DNA of 22,756 nt, from the NCBI GenBank assembly GCA_003427395.1, contig BFEA01000398.1, positions 241,641 through 264,396 of the forward strand, given 5' to 3'. Below are positions 1-10,742 of this stretch, piece by piece; within the stretch, counting starts at the first letter, position 1; each line of letters starts with the position of its first letter. This DNA comes from Chara braunii (lineage: Eukaryota; Streptophyta; Charophyceae; Charales; Characeae). The notes under the pieces are model-generated. The model was not told the DNA's origin. It ran no database searches and was given only the letters and a program-made list of their open reading frames with translations. The translations under genes and the position numbers were made by a program.

Positions 1-161
1 AAAAAAAAAAAAAACACGAGTAAAAAAAAAAAAAAGTTTGATATGAAGATTTTTCGTTTCATTTAAGTAAGCAAGTGGTCGTGATATGATCAAGGCACAA
101 TTATTGCGTAGTGGAATCAATATTGACTTAAAAAAGCGGAATAATATTACGTCAAAATTAT

Positions 162-162
162 T

Positions 163-242
<80 letters not shown>

Positions 243-249
243 CCCCCCC
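162..249. repeat. (TC)n microsatellite ending in a C tract
   Basis: An almost pure TC dinucleotide run of about 80 bases ends in nine C. The pyrimidine strand is the plus strand. The first 161 bases are A/T-rich, with two A tracts, and hold no supported gene. Open frames here are only Ser-Leu repeats produced by the microsatellite. Confidence 0.95.
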
Positions 250-451
250 TTATTTATTTGTCTTTCCCTTCCCATCTCTCTTGTAGGAGCAATTACATAA
301 CTGAAACAGAAGATGACTATCTAAACATTTGTCATTAAGCGAACACTTGGACAACCGCCCAATCAACATCTTTGTCTTTCTATCTCTCTTATAAGACCAA
401 TCAACTTCCTCCACTTGAATGATAGTCTTGCAGCACCTCACGAACCGAAAC

Positions 452-2147
452 TCATTGCAACACTTTGTGACAATACTCTTCGAAAGTTCCGAATCGAGTC
501 TGTCTTTGCCGATTGTAATCAAGATGAATTGCAGCATCCACACATCTCCAAGTGCTCATACTCATATTCAATTCCGCATTTGCTTCCACAATATCTTGCA
601 CCATGTGAGAACTATCAAGATAGGACAGGTGCGCAAGTGTCTTTAGATCCAACACAATCATACATGGTAATGTTAAAATTAGAAGAACTCGGTTGTTACA
701 ATGGTCCTGTATGGAGATGCAGATGGTCTCTTGATGGCGTATGAGCGGGCACAACACAGCTGATAGGAGACAGAGTAGCCATAGCGGTCGGCAAAGCAGA
801 AACAACAACAGAAGTAGTGACAATCGGCGTTGACATATTGGAGGGTGAAGCATAGTCCGGAAGACGTTGAAAATTTGGAGGAGATGCTGCTTGAAGGGGG
901 AGTCTAGGGACCTGAGCAAAATAAGGAGTGGAAGAAGCAATCACGAGAGGAATCATTTTGAGAAGCTGCTGTATCCGTGCATATCTGTGAAAGGGTTGGG
1001 GAATGGTCCCTTCTGTCGGACAATGTGGCAAATTTAATGTCATCCTAGTAATCTCCTCATTAGAGAGAGTCAGAAACTCATCGGTCATAAGCGATTGCAA
1101 TATGGAAGAAGCCTCCAAATCTGAAACATTCAATGGGTCTGAAGGAAGAGGGAATCGTCGTTGCAACCGTATATCAGTGAGTTTGTTTCTTTTCCACTCA
1201 AGGAAGTTTTTCCATATTCGTGCATCTCTTATGACTGTGACACTTTTGACCAACATTTAAAAAAACACGTCGGTCAGGACATTTTGGATACCAACCTTCT
1301 TTGCATTGTCGAACCATCTAGCAAGGTAAGTGCGCGGATTCGGAGTGCGGATTGTGGGTGCATTGTTATCATCGGGCACCACAATAACCCCCGGATGATT
1401 TTGTGGTTGAGGTGTGGCGCAAACATCTCTTTCGCGTCCACTGCGTTGAGATTGCGAACACGAATCATGAACACGTGCACGTCAAGCGAGCGGTGCACAA
1501 AACGGAAGAGATGCAAGTGCATCATCAGAGTGCGCATTCATCTCTCTTATAATCTAAGTTCCTGTTTCATCAACAACAGGTTGTCGTCCCACCTGATTAT
1601 CAGCCAAGGTAGGCTCCGGCACTTCGGGGGAATTCAAAAGATTAGTTTTCGCACCATGACTCGTTTTCCTCTTGAAAGTAGATTCAACACAGGCTTCTTT
1701 CGAACCGCCCGTAACGTTATCATCCTCATCATCGGCAAATGTAAAGTTAATAGGCCTACCCGACTGACCTGTACACAAATCATCCCCATCACCACGACCA
1801 TTGTCACCACCCCCCTCCACAACCATGTTCTCAGCATCATCAAGGGTATTCCCTTGCAAACATCGACGTTCAACCTCTCAAACAACATGATGATCATCCC
1901 GAGGATGTTCACTTCCAAGATTCATCGATCTCTCATCATTTTCACTTTTTTTCAACCTCTTTGAATCTTCGACTCCAGCATTTGACGTAACATTCGTATC
2001 ATATTGAGTGGTATTGTTGTTTCCCATTGCTTTTCTCTTAGCATGAGTGTCGTACTTATGCAGCATTCGGGATTCACTTGCAAAGAAAGAATATGGCATA
2101 ATTATTTTGAATGCCAAACCTCGATGAAAAAAAAAAAAAAGACTCAT
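452..2147 (-). pseudogene. Decayed unrecognised protein-coding region
   Basis: One minus-strand frame can be read from 2147 to about 696, interrupted by stops at 1878-1880 (TGA), 1554-1556 (TAG), 1482-1484 (TGA) and 1257-1259 (TAA). A frameshift near 700 then moves it to a frame ending at 452. The predicted protein has a basic, Asn-rich start, an acidic Gly/Asp-rich stretch (about 1870-1700) and a soluble segment with Arg/Trp/Phe residues (about 1400-1270). A helical segment with LSNEEITR follows (about 1060), then a Pro/Ser/Thr-rich part (about 960-780) and a final segment containing the words WRCVDAAIHLDYNRQ. I do not recognise a family. It lies immediately downstream of the Helitron helicase on the same strand, so it may be a second Helitron ORF, a captured host gene fragment, or an older gene. 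Coding status is inferred from composition and frame continuity only. Confidence 0.4.
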
Positions 2148-2192
2148 CCCAAAAGTTCATGATATATAATATTTTTCGTTAAAAAAAAATTA

Positions 2193-2945
2193 TCAGGCAA
2201 CGCAACACGGATGTTGTTGGGATGGTTGGCCATGCGCAAAAACCGGTTTGCGTAGCCAAACCCCGGCACACGATACGGTTTCTCCTTGCGACTGGTTAAT
2301 CGTTACAGCAAAAACAAGACGAACTGGAAATTGCCTCCTAAACCATTGGAACCTAGTTGTCTCACCATCGCTTGCCAGATCAATCTTGGGGATCAGTGTT
2401 CTCTTACCTGTGTGCATTATTATCACTTCCAACGAATCATCATTAACGATCTTCTTCAGAGTCAGCCTTGTAAAGTTGCAAAGTCCTTGCTTCGGTGACA
2501 AATTTCGCAAAAGCATCACAGGTGCACCAATTTTTAAGCGCAACTTGTGAGGTGGAAGGTCAGATTCGTCGAGAGAGTTTAAGAACTCCCGCTCAATATT
2601 GAGTCCGATATTATCCAAATCAGGATAATCAACATTAAAAAGGCCACGCACCTCCCCAGGAAAGTCGTCAAGAACACAGTTGTTAATAAAACCGGCATCG
2701 TCATTAGTATGACATAGAATTAATCGAGGTAAGAAATAATCGGCACCCCCCACACGGTTGGACACATCGTCAAACGTCCATGAAATCAACTCATCAATCG
2801 GTTTATCTGTACAAATCGCACGTGGCAATCTGACCACAACAGGTTCATTAGGAACAACACGAGGATGATCACCATTTTCAATTCGCATCAAAAAGTGGTC
2901 ATACATTCGTGTCATTTCATCATTCCGCAAGCTTAAGATTCGCAT
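2193..2945 (-). pseudogene. Helitron PIF1 helicase, C-terminal half (broken)
   Basis: A 250-codon open stretch. It contains the helicase segment LPPHKLRLKIGAPVMLLRNL (about residues 130-150), which is characteristic of plant Helitron/PIF1 proteins. The late helicase motif follows as TINQSQGET (about residues 216-224), then VFAHGQ. In intact relatives HGQ continues into the YVALSR motif with the arginine finger. Here it goes out of frame into an unrelated Cys/Gln tail and stops. The start Met is only the first ATG after an in-frame stop (TGA, 2979-2981), and the same frame runs back through the Walker A half. The product would be a 5'-3' DNA helicase that unwinds the donor strand during rolling-circle transposition. 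Confidence 0.9.
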
Positions 2946-3020
2946 ATTTTCGGTTAGTTGATGAACCTCAAAAAGTTTTCACAAAGGAGATATTTTCATG
3001 GACGCATTAATTTGTTGCGC

Positions 3021-3692
3021 TCACGATCCGTGTTTCACAACGGGCAAAACCTGTCTAAAATCCCCAGCAAGAAGTAGAACTTTCCCACCAAACGGCTCGT
3101 CGTTGTCATAGAGGTCCCGAAGCGTAATGTCAAGAACTTCCAAGTGAAACTTGTTACTCCTTGGAGCCTCGTCCCAAACAATCAAGTCGGCACGGCAGAT
3201 AAACTCTGCAAGATCACTTTGTTTCGGAATCAAGAAGGGACGCGTGTCATCAGGTTTCAAAGGTGCGCAAAATCGTGAGTGAAACGTTCGACGCCCCGTC
3301 AAAAGAGTCACCGCTATCCCACTGGACACAACAGTCAGTGCAATGGAAGAACGGGACCTTATGCCCGCCAAAATCATTTCAATGCAAAAAGTCTTTCCTG
3401 TTCCAGCATATGCATCGACAAAAGCACACAATGGTTTTTTTTCTTACACATCCCGAACGACTCTTTCCACCAACACTCGTTGACGTGGACGAAGACGTCA
3501 AAAATTAGAGTCATATCTGCGTTGCATTTCAATCGGATCATACGACAAATTGTCATTTAGAATCGAGGATACCGTTCTGTTATCGTAATGTCTGGTTATG
3601 TTCTCAACAATTGTTTCCCCGTCGGTCGGGTGTCGGATAATGAAGGCAGAACTTACGGATATTTTTTCCAGACTCTTGCAGAATACGATCAA
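3021..3692 (-). pseudogene. Helitron PIF1 helicase, N-terminal ATPase half (broken)
   Basis: This is in the same frame as the C-terminal half. Walker A GTGKT is encoded at 3390-3404. Walker B appears as VWDEAP and the Q-type motif as AGDFRQ, followed by LPVV, all at normal spacing for PIF1 helicases. In-frame stops are TGA 3498-3500, TAA 3444-3446, TGA 3021-3023 and TGA 2979-2981. The TGA at 2979 falls after SPL where a Trp would fit. Upstream, the segment NLSYDPIEMQRRYDSNF is the usual lead-in to the helicase. A frameshift lies near 3640, because the preceding peptide (a leucine-rich stretch ending in ILQESGK) is in another frame. ATPase motifs are intact, but the gene cannot give a full protein. 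Confidence 0.9.
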
Positions 3693-4563
3693 GATGTAAT
3701 AACACTAATGATTGCAAAATGTTCGGGGAAACAATTTCACAGCCGTGGCGATACTGAAAATCGTCATACATCTTATCCAATGTCGTTCTGAGAAGAGACC
3801 GGATCGTTCACTAAACCAAACGCGAGAAGCATAGGGAATATTTTATGAACTTCTTCAGGTATGTAATTCGTCGCAGTTGTGTAGATGCATTGATGGTATG
3901 CATCGTCTGTTTGCAAAAGACCTAATCGAAGACACACGGATCGGAAAGAATCGTGACTCCATCCACAGTATGAATTTTGGCAAAATAGAGCACCCCACAA
4001 GAATGTTCATGGTTTAGCAACACGGACATATATAATCGTTCGCCTTCCGTGATCTTCACGTAATGCAACCGAGATATCTTTTGAAAGGGACCACCATGAA
4101 GATCACGCTTTCTTCGGTTTCACTTCTTATTTTTGTTATCCCACACATGAGTATTAACGATCTCTGCGTATAGAGGAAACTCCTCTTTAGGAACATGTTT
4201 ATTCAAAGAGTTGTGTTTCATCCATGCCGTCAATTTCGTTTTCGGGGGCCCTTGCGAAACAACGTAATGCTCAGTGTCAGGTTCGAATTTTACTTTTTAT
4301 ATGTTTTCGAGATGCACGGGCAATCTTTCGACCGCGGGCCATTGTTCCGCAACGTCGAACTGAAATAGACGCCAGCATGCTTTGCATGCACCTACAACAC
4401 GCATATCTTGATACAATTTGACCTCGTTGATGGACGCATTATTATCTTGCTCGCAAACCACAGCACGATCACACCCTTTGTACACGTACTTAGACACGTA
4501 TGTGTATGCCTTGATGTTAGCACAATATTCAACATTTACGTGACAATGCAATCTCATTAGCAA
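3690..4563 (-). pseudogene. Helitron RepHel linker region (broken)
   Basis: This part joins the Rep and helicase domains. From 4563 down, one frame reads CHVNVEYCANIK, YVSKYVYKG and later WRLFQF and LPVHLEN, all close to conserved Helitron wording. It continues past a TAA (4297-4299) to TKLTAWM, an EFP-type segment, VWDNKNKK, a TGA at 4120-4122 where relatives have Trp, then RRKRD and GERLYMSVLLN. Near 3960 a one-base shift moves the reading to a frame containing LRLGLLQTDDAYHQC (open 4000-3773). A further shift near 3790 leads to LDKMYDDFQ. The order and wording fit the family. The function of this linker is not known to me beyond connecting the two enzyme domains. Confidence 0.8.
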
Positions 4564-4692
4564 GTATGAGTTATACGGGATTACACACCGATTGTCGTAA
4601 ACGACTTCATTTTGAACAATCGTAAAACCACCGTCACTTGGTTTCCTTCTCCTATACGAAGGGTACGTTTGTTCGTCTTTGAATGTTGTTGT

Positions 4693-5781
4693 TCAAATGA
4701 AGTCTTTCAAAAAACCTTTTGTGCATTCTCTGTCCTCCGTACACGAAGCGTCGCGTTTCTCCGCATCGCAAATCCCGTGCAACATGAACTTAGTTACCCT
4801 TTCTCTTAATTCCGCTTCCAAAGGAATCTCGACACACACCACATTGTCAACAGCATCCGCATCCCGAATTTTATCATTCAGATGCAGGATAACCAATCTA
4901 TATGTGTATGGTAGACCCCTTGTTTGAAACTCCACTACATACAACAGTCCACTCATCCTACCAAAGATCCGTTTGTTCTTTATCTCATCAATCAGTTGTG
5001 CAAAATAACCTTTGAACACTCGTGCCAAAAGATCCGGCCTGTCGTTAGGACATTGACCTGGCAACAACGCTTGTTTGATCTCCGATCAATTAGTGTTGCA
5101 CGTCATAGTGATAAAAATATCTGGTTTTCCGAATCGCCTCACAATTGTCATGCTGTCATGATATCTTTCATTCATATATCGGGGGCCCCCAGTGAACGTT
5201 GACGGTAAAACCACTTTTATCCCAACACCCTCACCACGTTGATTTTGTTGCACGACGTCTCTTAAATCTTGATAATACTCCGAGCGCAAGTCTTTCTGGT
5301 GGAATCTCTCCCATTTTAAGTGGAGGGATTTAACTTTAGCGTACGCCATACAACAAAACTCGTGGAAGAGACGTGTTGCATAAAGGAGGCAAGACCTTTC
5401 ACCATCGCGCTCGTGAAGGTGAAATGCATAGTACTCATTGACACTAATTCCTGACGACCATCGAACTTCAGAGGCACGTCGGACAGACCAACTATAAATT
5501 CCCTCCGGGAAAAACAAAACAAACCTTAAGCACTTGTGCGCTCGAGAACATTTCGGAACCACAACCGTCTGCCGCTCACCCAGAAGAGGAGCACTCAAAC
5601 GAATCTCGAGCTCACGAGGAAGGAGTTCATCAGCCATCAGAACACACACCTCATGTAAACCCATAGGACGGTTATAACGCCTTGCATGTTCCCCATCAGG
5701 CATGACATCCGGATTTATGACCAACTTCCGGCCGTTGAACGCTTCCGGCGGAAGGTCAACAACCGTCATAAAGTCCTTCAC
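4693..5781 (-). pseudogene. Helitron-like Rep (HUH nuclease) domain, inactivated
   Basis: Two open stretches (5781-5086 and 5067-4693) are in one frame, separated by a TGA at 5086-5088 exactly where relatives have the Trp of the TCNPxWPEI motif. Recognisable segments are EYYAFHLHER, VVLPSTFTGGPRYM (GGPRYM at about residue 198 of the first stretch), KPDIFITMTCN, LLPGQCPNDRPDLLARVF, IFGRMSGLLYVVEFQTRGLP and the Cys-containing MLHGICD. The catalytic HUH site, normally RGLPHAH, is RGLPYTY here (4900-4908), so both metal-binding His are Tyr, each one C-to-T change away. Another TGA ends the stretch at 4693-4695, but the frame continues into the linker. This domain would nick DNA and form a 5'-phosphotyrosine bond. 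This copy could not. Confidence 0.92.
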
Positions 5782-5793
5782 GTAATTGTTACA

Positions 5794-6387
5794 TCATTGT
5801 ATCAATTCGTGAAACCTTCTCAATATGCATTTCGCTCGATCAAGTTCGGCATCGGGTGTATGTGCAGGTAAGTAAAGAATATCTACCCTTTGATCAATCG
5901 CATCGTCCAGATGTTGAGGATCGTGCAAGTATAGTTGTGCAAACTGAGGACGTTCCCCTTCCCCCACAGCCAATGCACCGACACGATGAAAGATTGGACT
6001 TTGAACCCTAAGTTGGTCATGGAATCCTCGAACACCATCGCTCGGTTGCTTCAACTGCGAGGATGCGAGGGATAAACTATTGTTAATTATCCTAGCATTG
6101 TTTCGAAGGAATCGACCGTCGGAACTTTGAGACGTCCAAAGGGAAAGAATCTCATGCTCCGGGGAGTCTTCGCAGGGTCATTCTTATAGAGGACAACACT
6201 TTGTACCTTTTCGATAACACATCTTTGTCAATTTTCTTTCTCGATGCCACAATTTAGCACCACAATGCTTACACGGATCTCGACCACCAATGCCGAACGG
6301 TTCAACAGTGCTAGCATTCCCAAGAATCGCCACTGTGTGCCAATAGGAGTGCATTAAGATCAGGAGCCGCAACATCATGGAAATCAT
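5794..6387 (-). pseudogene. Helitron RepHel N-terminal region with zinc finger (broken)
   Basis: This is in frame with the Rep domain. Near 6290-6230 it encodes a CKHCGAKLWHRER segment, matching the CxxCGAxxW finger at the start of plant Helitron proteins, with further Cys downstream. Then come two stops (TAA 6184-6186, TGA 6178-6180), SLWTSQSSDGRFLRNN, SPIFHRVGALAVGEGERPQF and AQLYLHDPQHLDDAI. These correspond to the family's segment starting VxTFRxxGxxYHxIGSLLP and its AQLYIYD motif. A TGA at 5794-5796 separates it from the Rep part. The 6387 start is only the first Met. The protein probably continued upstream in another frame. Confidence 0.85.
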
Positions 6388-6880
6388 TCATTTCTTCCTC
6401 GCGACTATTTGGCTCACTGTCTTCACGATTGTTCATTGAATTTCGATTTCTCACGGATAAATTTTGTGGTTGTCTCTCTCGTGATGACATACTCCGCGAG
6501 TGTCTCGCCCGAGAAGATTGACACCGCGATTATCTCACTAGAGAAGATTCACTCCTCGATTGCAAAGAGGCGCTCGCTTGAATCTCTTGAAGGATATTTA
6601 CAGCGAACAAACTTCGCCTCACACCCCGTACAATTTTTTTATGAGCACGCGCATCTTCTTTCCTCCTATGATTCTTAAGTGTAAATGCACGCACACGTTT
6701 AACATAAAAGTTTGGTCGTTTTCCCTGACTTTTCCTTCGTTTTGAAATTATACGCAATGTAGAACATGATTCATTCACATACATTCTATCGACTTATTTC
6801 GTTCCTTCACCAACATCTATAGTACTTTCAACAATTATTGCACTTGCATCATAGCCCGATGACACACTGTGAGGCATCGA
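6378..6880 (-). pseudogene. Probable basic/SR-rich N-terminus of the Helitron protein
   Basis: A frame different from the zinc finger reads from about 6880 to 6378 with only two stops (a TAA near 6797 and a TAA just below 6530). It gives Lys/Arg-rich text (SKRRKSQGKRPN, NHRRKEDARAHKK), then an Arg/Ser-rich piece, then NSREEEMNDFHD and APDLNAL, directly before the zinc finger. Helitron proteins often have a basic N-terminal region that is poorly conserved. The assignment rests on position and composition. A single frameshift near 6370 would join it to the finger. Confidence 0.5.
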
Positions 6881-7950
6881 CGACAACGATCCAAGTTTCA
6901 AACGATGCACTTACTTTATTGGCACGCAGTCGTCGAATCAACAACATACGGTACCATCTGTTGCGCCTTGAATGAATCGATTTCCATAATAATAATCTTC
7001 TCCGTAGATTATGAAATTGAACAGACTTTCCAATCACCGTGTTCAGTGAATTCGGTGAGGTCGTGGCAGCGAAACATGCATTTGTCTGAACATCCGTCAA
7101 GGGAGGACAAACGTTACTCTCCATAAAGCTTTGTTGGATATCGGCAGTCAATGTCGACGATGAACAATTGTGCACATGTGCCGAGTGCAAAAGAAAATTA
7201 TCGAGTACAACGGATCTTTCGACAATCGAAACAGAATCTGCATTTATTGCAACATCCGTACGAATTTCAAGCAAACGTTCACTTTGCAAGGTCATAGAGA
7301 GATTTTTAGGACAACTACTGTGATCCGTACCAACATTAATATTTCCTCGACTCGTTTGAAAAACACAGGGTTTGTGAAATTATTCATCGATGGAATCAAT
7401 TGTTGAAAAGATAGAGACTTATCACTACATTATTCCTCAGTAGAACAATCAAGACCATAATCTTGACTTACCACCGGTTGTTTATCTCTCCTGCGAGCAG
7501 TCGACTCACCTACAACACCTACCGCCTGTAGTAAAGACCTCCAGGTTCAACGATTTTGGGAAGGTGGTCGTTCGCATTTGCGGTGTTTGTGTTGTGATGG
7601 CATCGCTGCCTCACTCGTAGAGCAACACGGAGTAACATCCGAACCTATACGCATTCCCAATCTATGGTTGGATGAAGAAGAAGGGTCCTCAAACGAAGAC
7701 AAACCGACTTGACCTGGAACAATGGCAGGACACTAAGTACACTCTGAGACTAACGACGAGGACAACAAGGGATCATTAACAACCCTTTCAAAAAACCGAC
7801 GGCGTTTGCGACGCTTTCACAGAACATGCACACGGAACATGCAAGGACTTATCCACAGGTGAAGAGAAGGAACGTTGGATACATTACTGTTGGTTGAACC
7901 GTCACGTGGATCTTGGTCCTCTGTTATATTAATGGGCACGTACATACGTA
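6881..7950 (-). other. Upstream flank of the Helitron gene, possible 5' part
   Basis: The minus strand has a 148-codon open stretch (7295-6849) with mixed composition, but its end overlaps the more convincing basic frame. I cannot tell whether this is further Helitron coding sequence, its 5' untranslated region or unrelated DNA. No promoter or element terminus is identified. Confidence 0.25.
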
Positions 7951-9621
7951 TTTGTATATGGGCACGTCACGACGGATATGAGGAATAAGATGCATATAGA
8001 CAACCGCAACGAAAAAAAAAAACTAAAAACATTCATATGTAGATGTAATTATATGAAGAAGAGTAATATAGTGTCAAGTAGAAAAGTAAAAAATACAGGA
8101 TAAACAAAGAAGACGTAGTACAACACAACCGAAATGTGAAGCACAGAAGATCAAAGAAAATAAGGAGTCAGTCACTTTTTTTTTGTTTTTTAGCACGCTA
8201 TCGAGCTTAATCAATGTTAATAATTCAAATCAAAATTTTTTTGTTCGTGCAAATATAGATGTATAGGTCCACTTTGATGTTTGTGCAAACGGTTAATTGA
8301 GACCGGAATCTCTACTGACTCCTATCGAGGTTAATTACGACGCCTCTTATTTTGTTCCTATGCCTCATTCGATTCTTATGTTCCATTTGTGATCCTATAC
8401 GCCCCTTAGTCTTTTCAGGGCCCTATGCGATAGAGTCATACGTACCTCGTCTGTCCATGTTTGCTCTTTATCATTATCTGGTAGGGCTCATTTTCCTGTT
8501 CGGATAAATTCGTCACTGGGATCATAACTTCTTTTGGCTCCAATCCACCTTAATCGAGGCGGCTCCTACTTGCGGCCAGCCTTAGGTATCCTAAGTCAAC
8601 CATCCATCCATAAAATATTTGAAAAATGTAAAATGTCTTCGCCGACCTTTCCAAGCCCCGATCGCTAGGAAGTAGTCTGTAGTACCCATTCTCCTCGCCT
8701 GAGCACGAGGCCCAGATCTTAGAAGTAGGCGTTGGCTCCACCACAACAACATTGCGCCACCCCCATAAATGAGTCCATGCAGCATGCCGCACCTCTCCCC
8801 AGCTAGCCTTGAAGGTCGTGGTTCCAGGAAGAGCCATTCCTAGTGATCGAGATCGGGCAAACTGTTGATGACATCACCTTTCTTCTCCTTTTTTGTTTGG
8901 GCGACTTTGATGAGATAGGAGTAAAGGGGGTAGAGAACATGACTTTTTGGAACGGGGTTAAGTGAGAGGAGGTCATTCGGGATAGCACGGGAGCCTTGGG
9001 AAAAAAACGCTATGTTATTCCTTCTTATCGGATCGTTTCCTTCTCCAATATTCATTAGAAATACGTTGTCTGACCCAACCCTCCCAATAGGACTTAATTT
9101 TCTTCACATAAGCGCTTTAGTATTTTCATCGCCCCACGTAGCATACTCATACGTACCTTCTTTATTCTTAAGCATCGTTTGCCTTCCTGCGAGACCGTCT
9201 GCAGGGAGAGAACTCAAACTTATTGTTCCGTTTTCTTTTATGATTGAGATTTTTTTGTCCTAATTATTCATCAACTTTACAACCTTTCTCCTTATATTTT
9301 TTTCTTTCTTTCAATCTTCTTATTGATTTTAACCGGTCTTTAATATTATCCCATGTCCATACTTTAAAGGATTCTCACCTGGTTGTTTTTTCAAGAATAA
9401 GTAGAACAGTATAAGAGTGAACACAGAGAACAAAACAATATTGAAAAAAAAAAGAAAAAATGTCAGTCTCTAAAGAATAACATAATCTCCATAACAATGA
9501 ACACATAAAACATGAGATAACATATCAACAAATGACTAAAGGAACCTTTATTTTTATACATCAACAATATTTTCATGCAAATGCAAATAATAGTTGTCAA
9601 AGAGGGAATGTCGAAACAAAT

Positions 9622-9623
<2 letters not shown>
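7951..9623. other. AT-rich stretch without a recognised gene
   Basis: 7950-8400 and 9240-9620 are A/T-rich with short A and T tracts and no useful frames. 8410-9240 is less A/T-biased. It holds minus-strand open stretches at 9055-8840 (with YPLYSYLIKVAQTKKEKK) and 8837-8550 that read like protein, but I cannot place them in a family. No RNA gene or regulatory site was recognised. Confidence 0.5.
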
Positions 9624-9677
<54 letters not shown>

Positions 9678-9690
9678 AAGAGAGAGAGAA
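9624..9690. repeat. (GA)n microsatellite
   Basis: A GA dinucleotide run of about 65 bases with two GAAA-type interruptions, the purine strand being the plus strand. Open frames over it are Arg-Glu repeats and are not genes. Confidence 0.95.
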
Positions 9691-9911
9691 AACTCAAATA
9701 AAAGTGTCAAAAGATAAAGAATTTAAGCATCTTATCATAAATTCATTCAAGTGTCATCATCATCAATGAAATAAACAAATGTGAAAATGCGCATTCCTGC
9801 TCGTCATCCCACCCCACGTTCCCGTTCTCCCTCCCATGCTATCTCCTCCCTCTCCTACTATTCTCACTAGAACACCAGCTAATGCATATGCGACCATAAA
9901 GAAAAACCACA

Positions 9912-10742
9912 CTATTCATCTACATCATCCTGCCCACGAAGCTGCCTTCTCATTTCTTCCATTGCGAACTTCTCGTCCTCATCAACAACAGTATCTCCAT
10001 GAGGATAAAGGTTTGTCGTGTTGTCACACGTAGGTGTAAAAACCGTCAAATCATTTATCTTTCTGTAGTCCCCCTTTGTTACATGGCTTAGGCGGCCACA
10101 CTCTGGACATCGACGCCTCAGAGCTGCAACCAATGCAATCACCACCTCATGCAATCTAGTCTCATACTTTTTATTTATGCTCGTGAGAGCATTCAATTCC
10201 TTTGTTACATGGTCCATCTCCTTCATAACCCGTATCGGCGAATGAGCACCAATGATATTTGCTAATAAAATTATGAGGTTATAGCCGCTATACAACTGTT
10301 CCTTGTAACTCGCCATCATGCCATTCGTCCGTCCATCACCGCACTGATCTGAGAAACTATCATTTAACACAACGTACATTAACTCTTCTCGTGCCTCCTT
10401 GTACAATTGTCCGAGAGTAATAACTGTCCCCTTCAACTGACTATCGCTTACCGGAAACCTCATTGTATTTTGCACCTCCAAAAATACATTTCTATGTGCA
10501 AGCTCCACACCAACTGTTCGTAATGATTGCAACATAGCAATGAAACAACTTTTTGGAAGCTCTTCTAAAGTTCCACCTAATGGAAGTTCAAACACCTTTG
10601 ATGCAAAAGAAGGATCAATCGATGGCAAGGCACCCACCAACAACAATTTTTTCAATCCACTCTCGACTTTTTCACAGTGTAGACGCAAATACTCACACTC
10701 TTGGGACACATGCGGATCAACTTTAGTACTAAGCTCAGCAAC
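9912..10742 (-). CDS. Unrecognised helical protein, C-terminal part
   Basis: An uninterrupted minus-strand frame runs from just after a TAA (10743-10745) to the stop at 9912. The first Met-like start is at about 10709, giving 265 residues. Text is soluble and helix-prone: LRLHCEKVESGLKKLLLVGALP, then LPKSCFIAMLQSLRTVGVELAHR, LGQLYKEAREELMYVVLNDSF, a mildly hydrophobic segment YNLIILLANIIG, and VTKELNALTS. A single CPECGR Cys pair is followed by an acidic tail rich in Asp/Glu. One CxxC is not enough for a zinc finger claim. I recognise no family. It has no obvious link to the Helitron or Gypsy remnants. The frame continues upstream through the TAA, so this is probably the 3' part of a longer gene, either interrupted or split by an unrecognised intron. 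Confidence 0.5.
   Translation of the reverse strand, partial: VAELSTKVDPHVSQECEYLRLHCEKVESGLKKLLLVGALPSIDPSFASKVFELPLGGTLEELPKSCFIAMLQSLRTVGVELAHRNVFLEVQNTMRFPVSDSQLKGTVITLGQLYKEAREELMYVVLNDSFSDQCGDGRTNGMMASYKEQLYSGYNLIILLANIIGAHSPIRVMKEMDHVTKELNALTSINKKYETRLHEVVIALVAALRRRCPECGRLSHVTKGDYRKINDLTVFTPTCDNTTNLYPHGDTVVDEDEKFAMEEMRRQLRGQDDVDE

Larger units (their letters stand above)
2193..6880 (-). mobile_element. Degenerate autonomous-type Helitron (rolling-circle transposon)
   Basis: The segment carries, in the correct order on the minus strand, the pieces of a plant RepHel protein: basic N-terminus, CxxC zinc finger, Helitron-like Rep domain, linker and PIF1-type helicase. Helitrons transpose by a rolling-circle mechanism using a HUH nuclease fused to a 5'-3' helicase. 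The element is dead: several in-frame stops, at least three frameshifts, loss of the HUH histidines and loss of the end of the helicase. I could not identify the terminal TC or the 3' CTRR hairpin, so these limits are those of the coding remnant and not of the element. The true element may extend toward 7900 on one side and below 2190 on the other. Confidence 0.9.

Noticed and set aside
1161-1964. A 267-codon plus-strand open frame
   Set aside because: It lies antisense to the decayed minus-strand coding region. Its text is an Ile/Thr/Ser/Arg/Cys-rich mixture of the kind produced by reading a gene backwards, with no recognisable segment. The minus strand gives soluble, segmented text with acidic and Pro-rich parts.
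2193-2945. A stand-alone cellular PIF1 helicase gene
   Set aside because: The frame continues upstream through stops into a Helitron Rep domain in family order, so it is the C-terminal end of a transposon protein and not a host PIF1.
5865-5873. CAGGTAAGT splice donor on the plus strand
   Set aside because: It lies antisense within the Helitron pseudogene, where no plus-strand gene is supported, so it is most likely chance.
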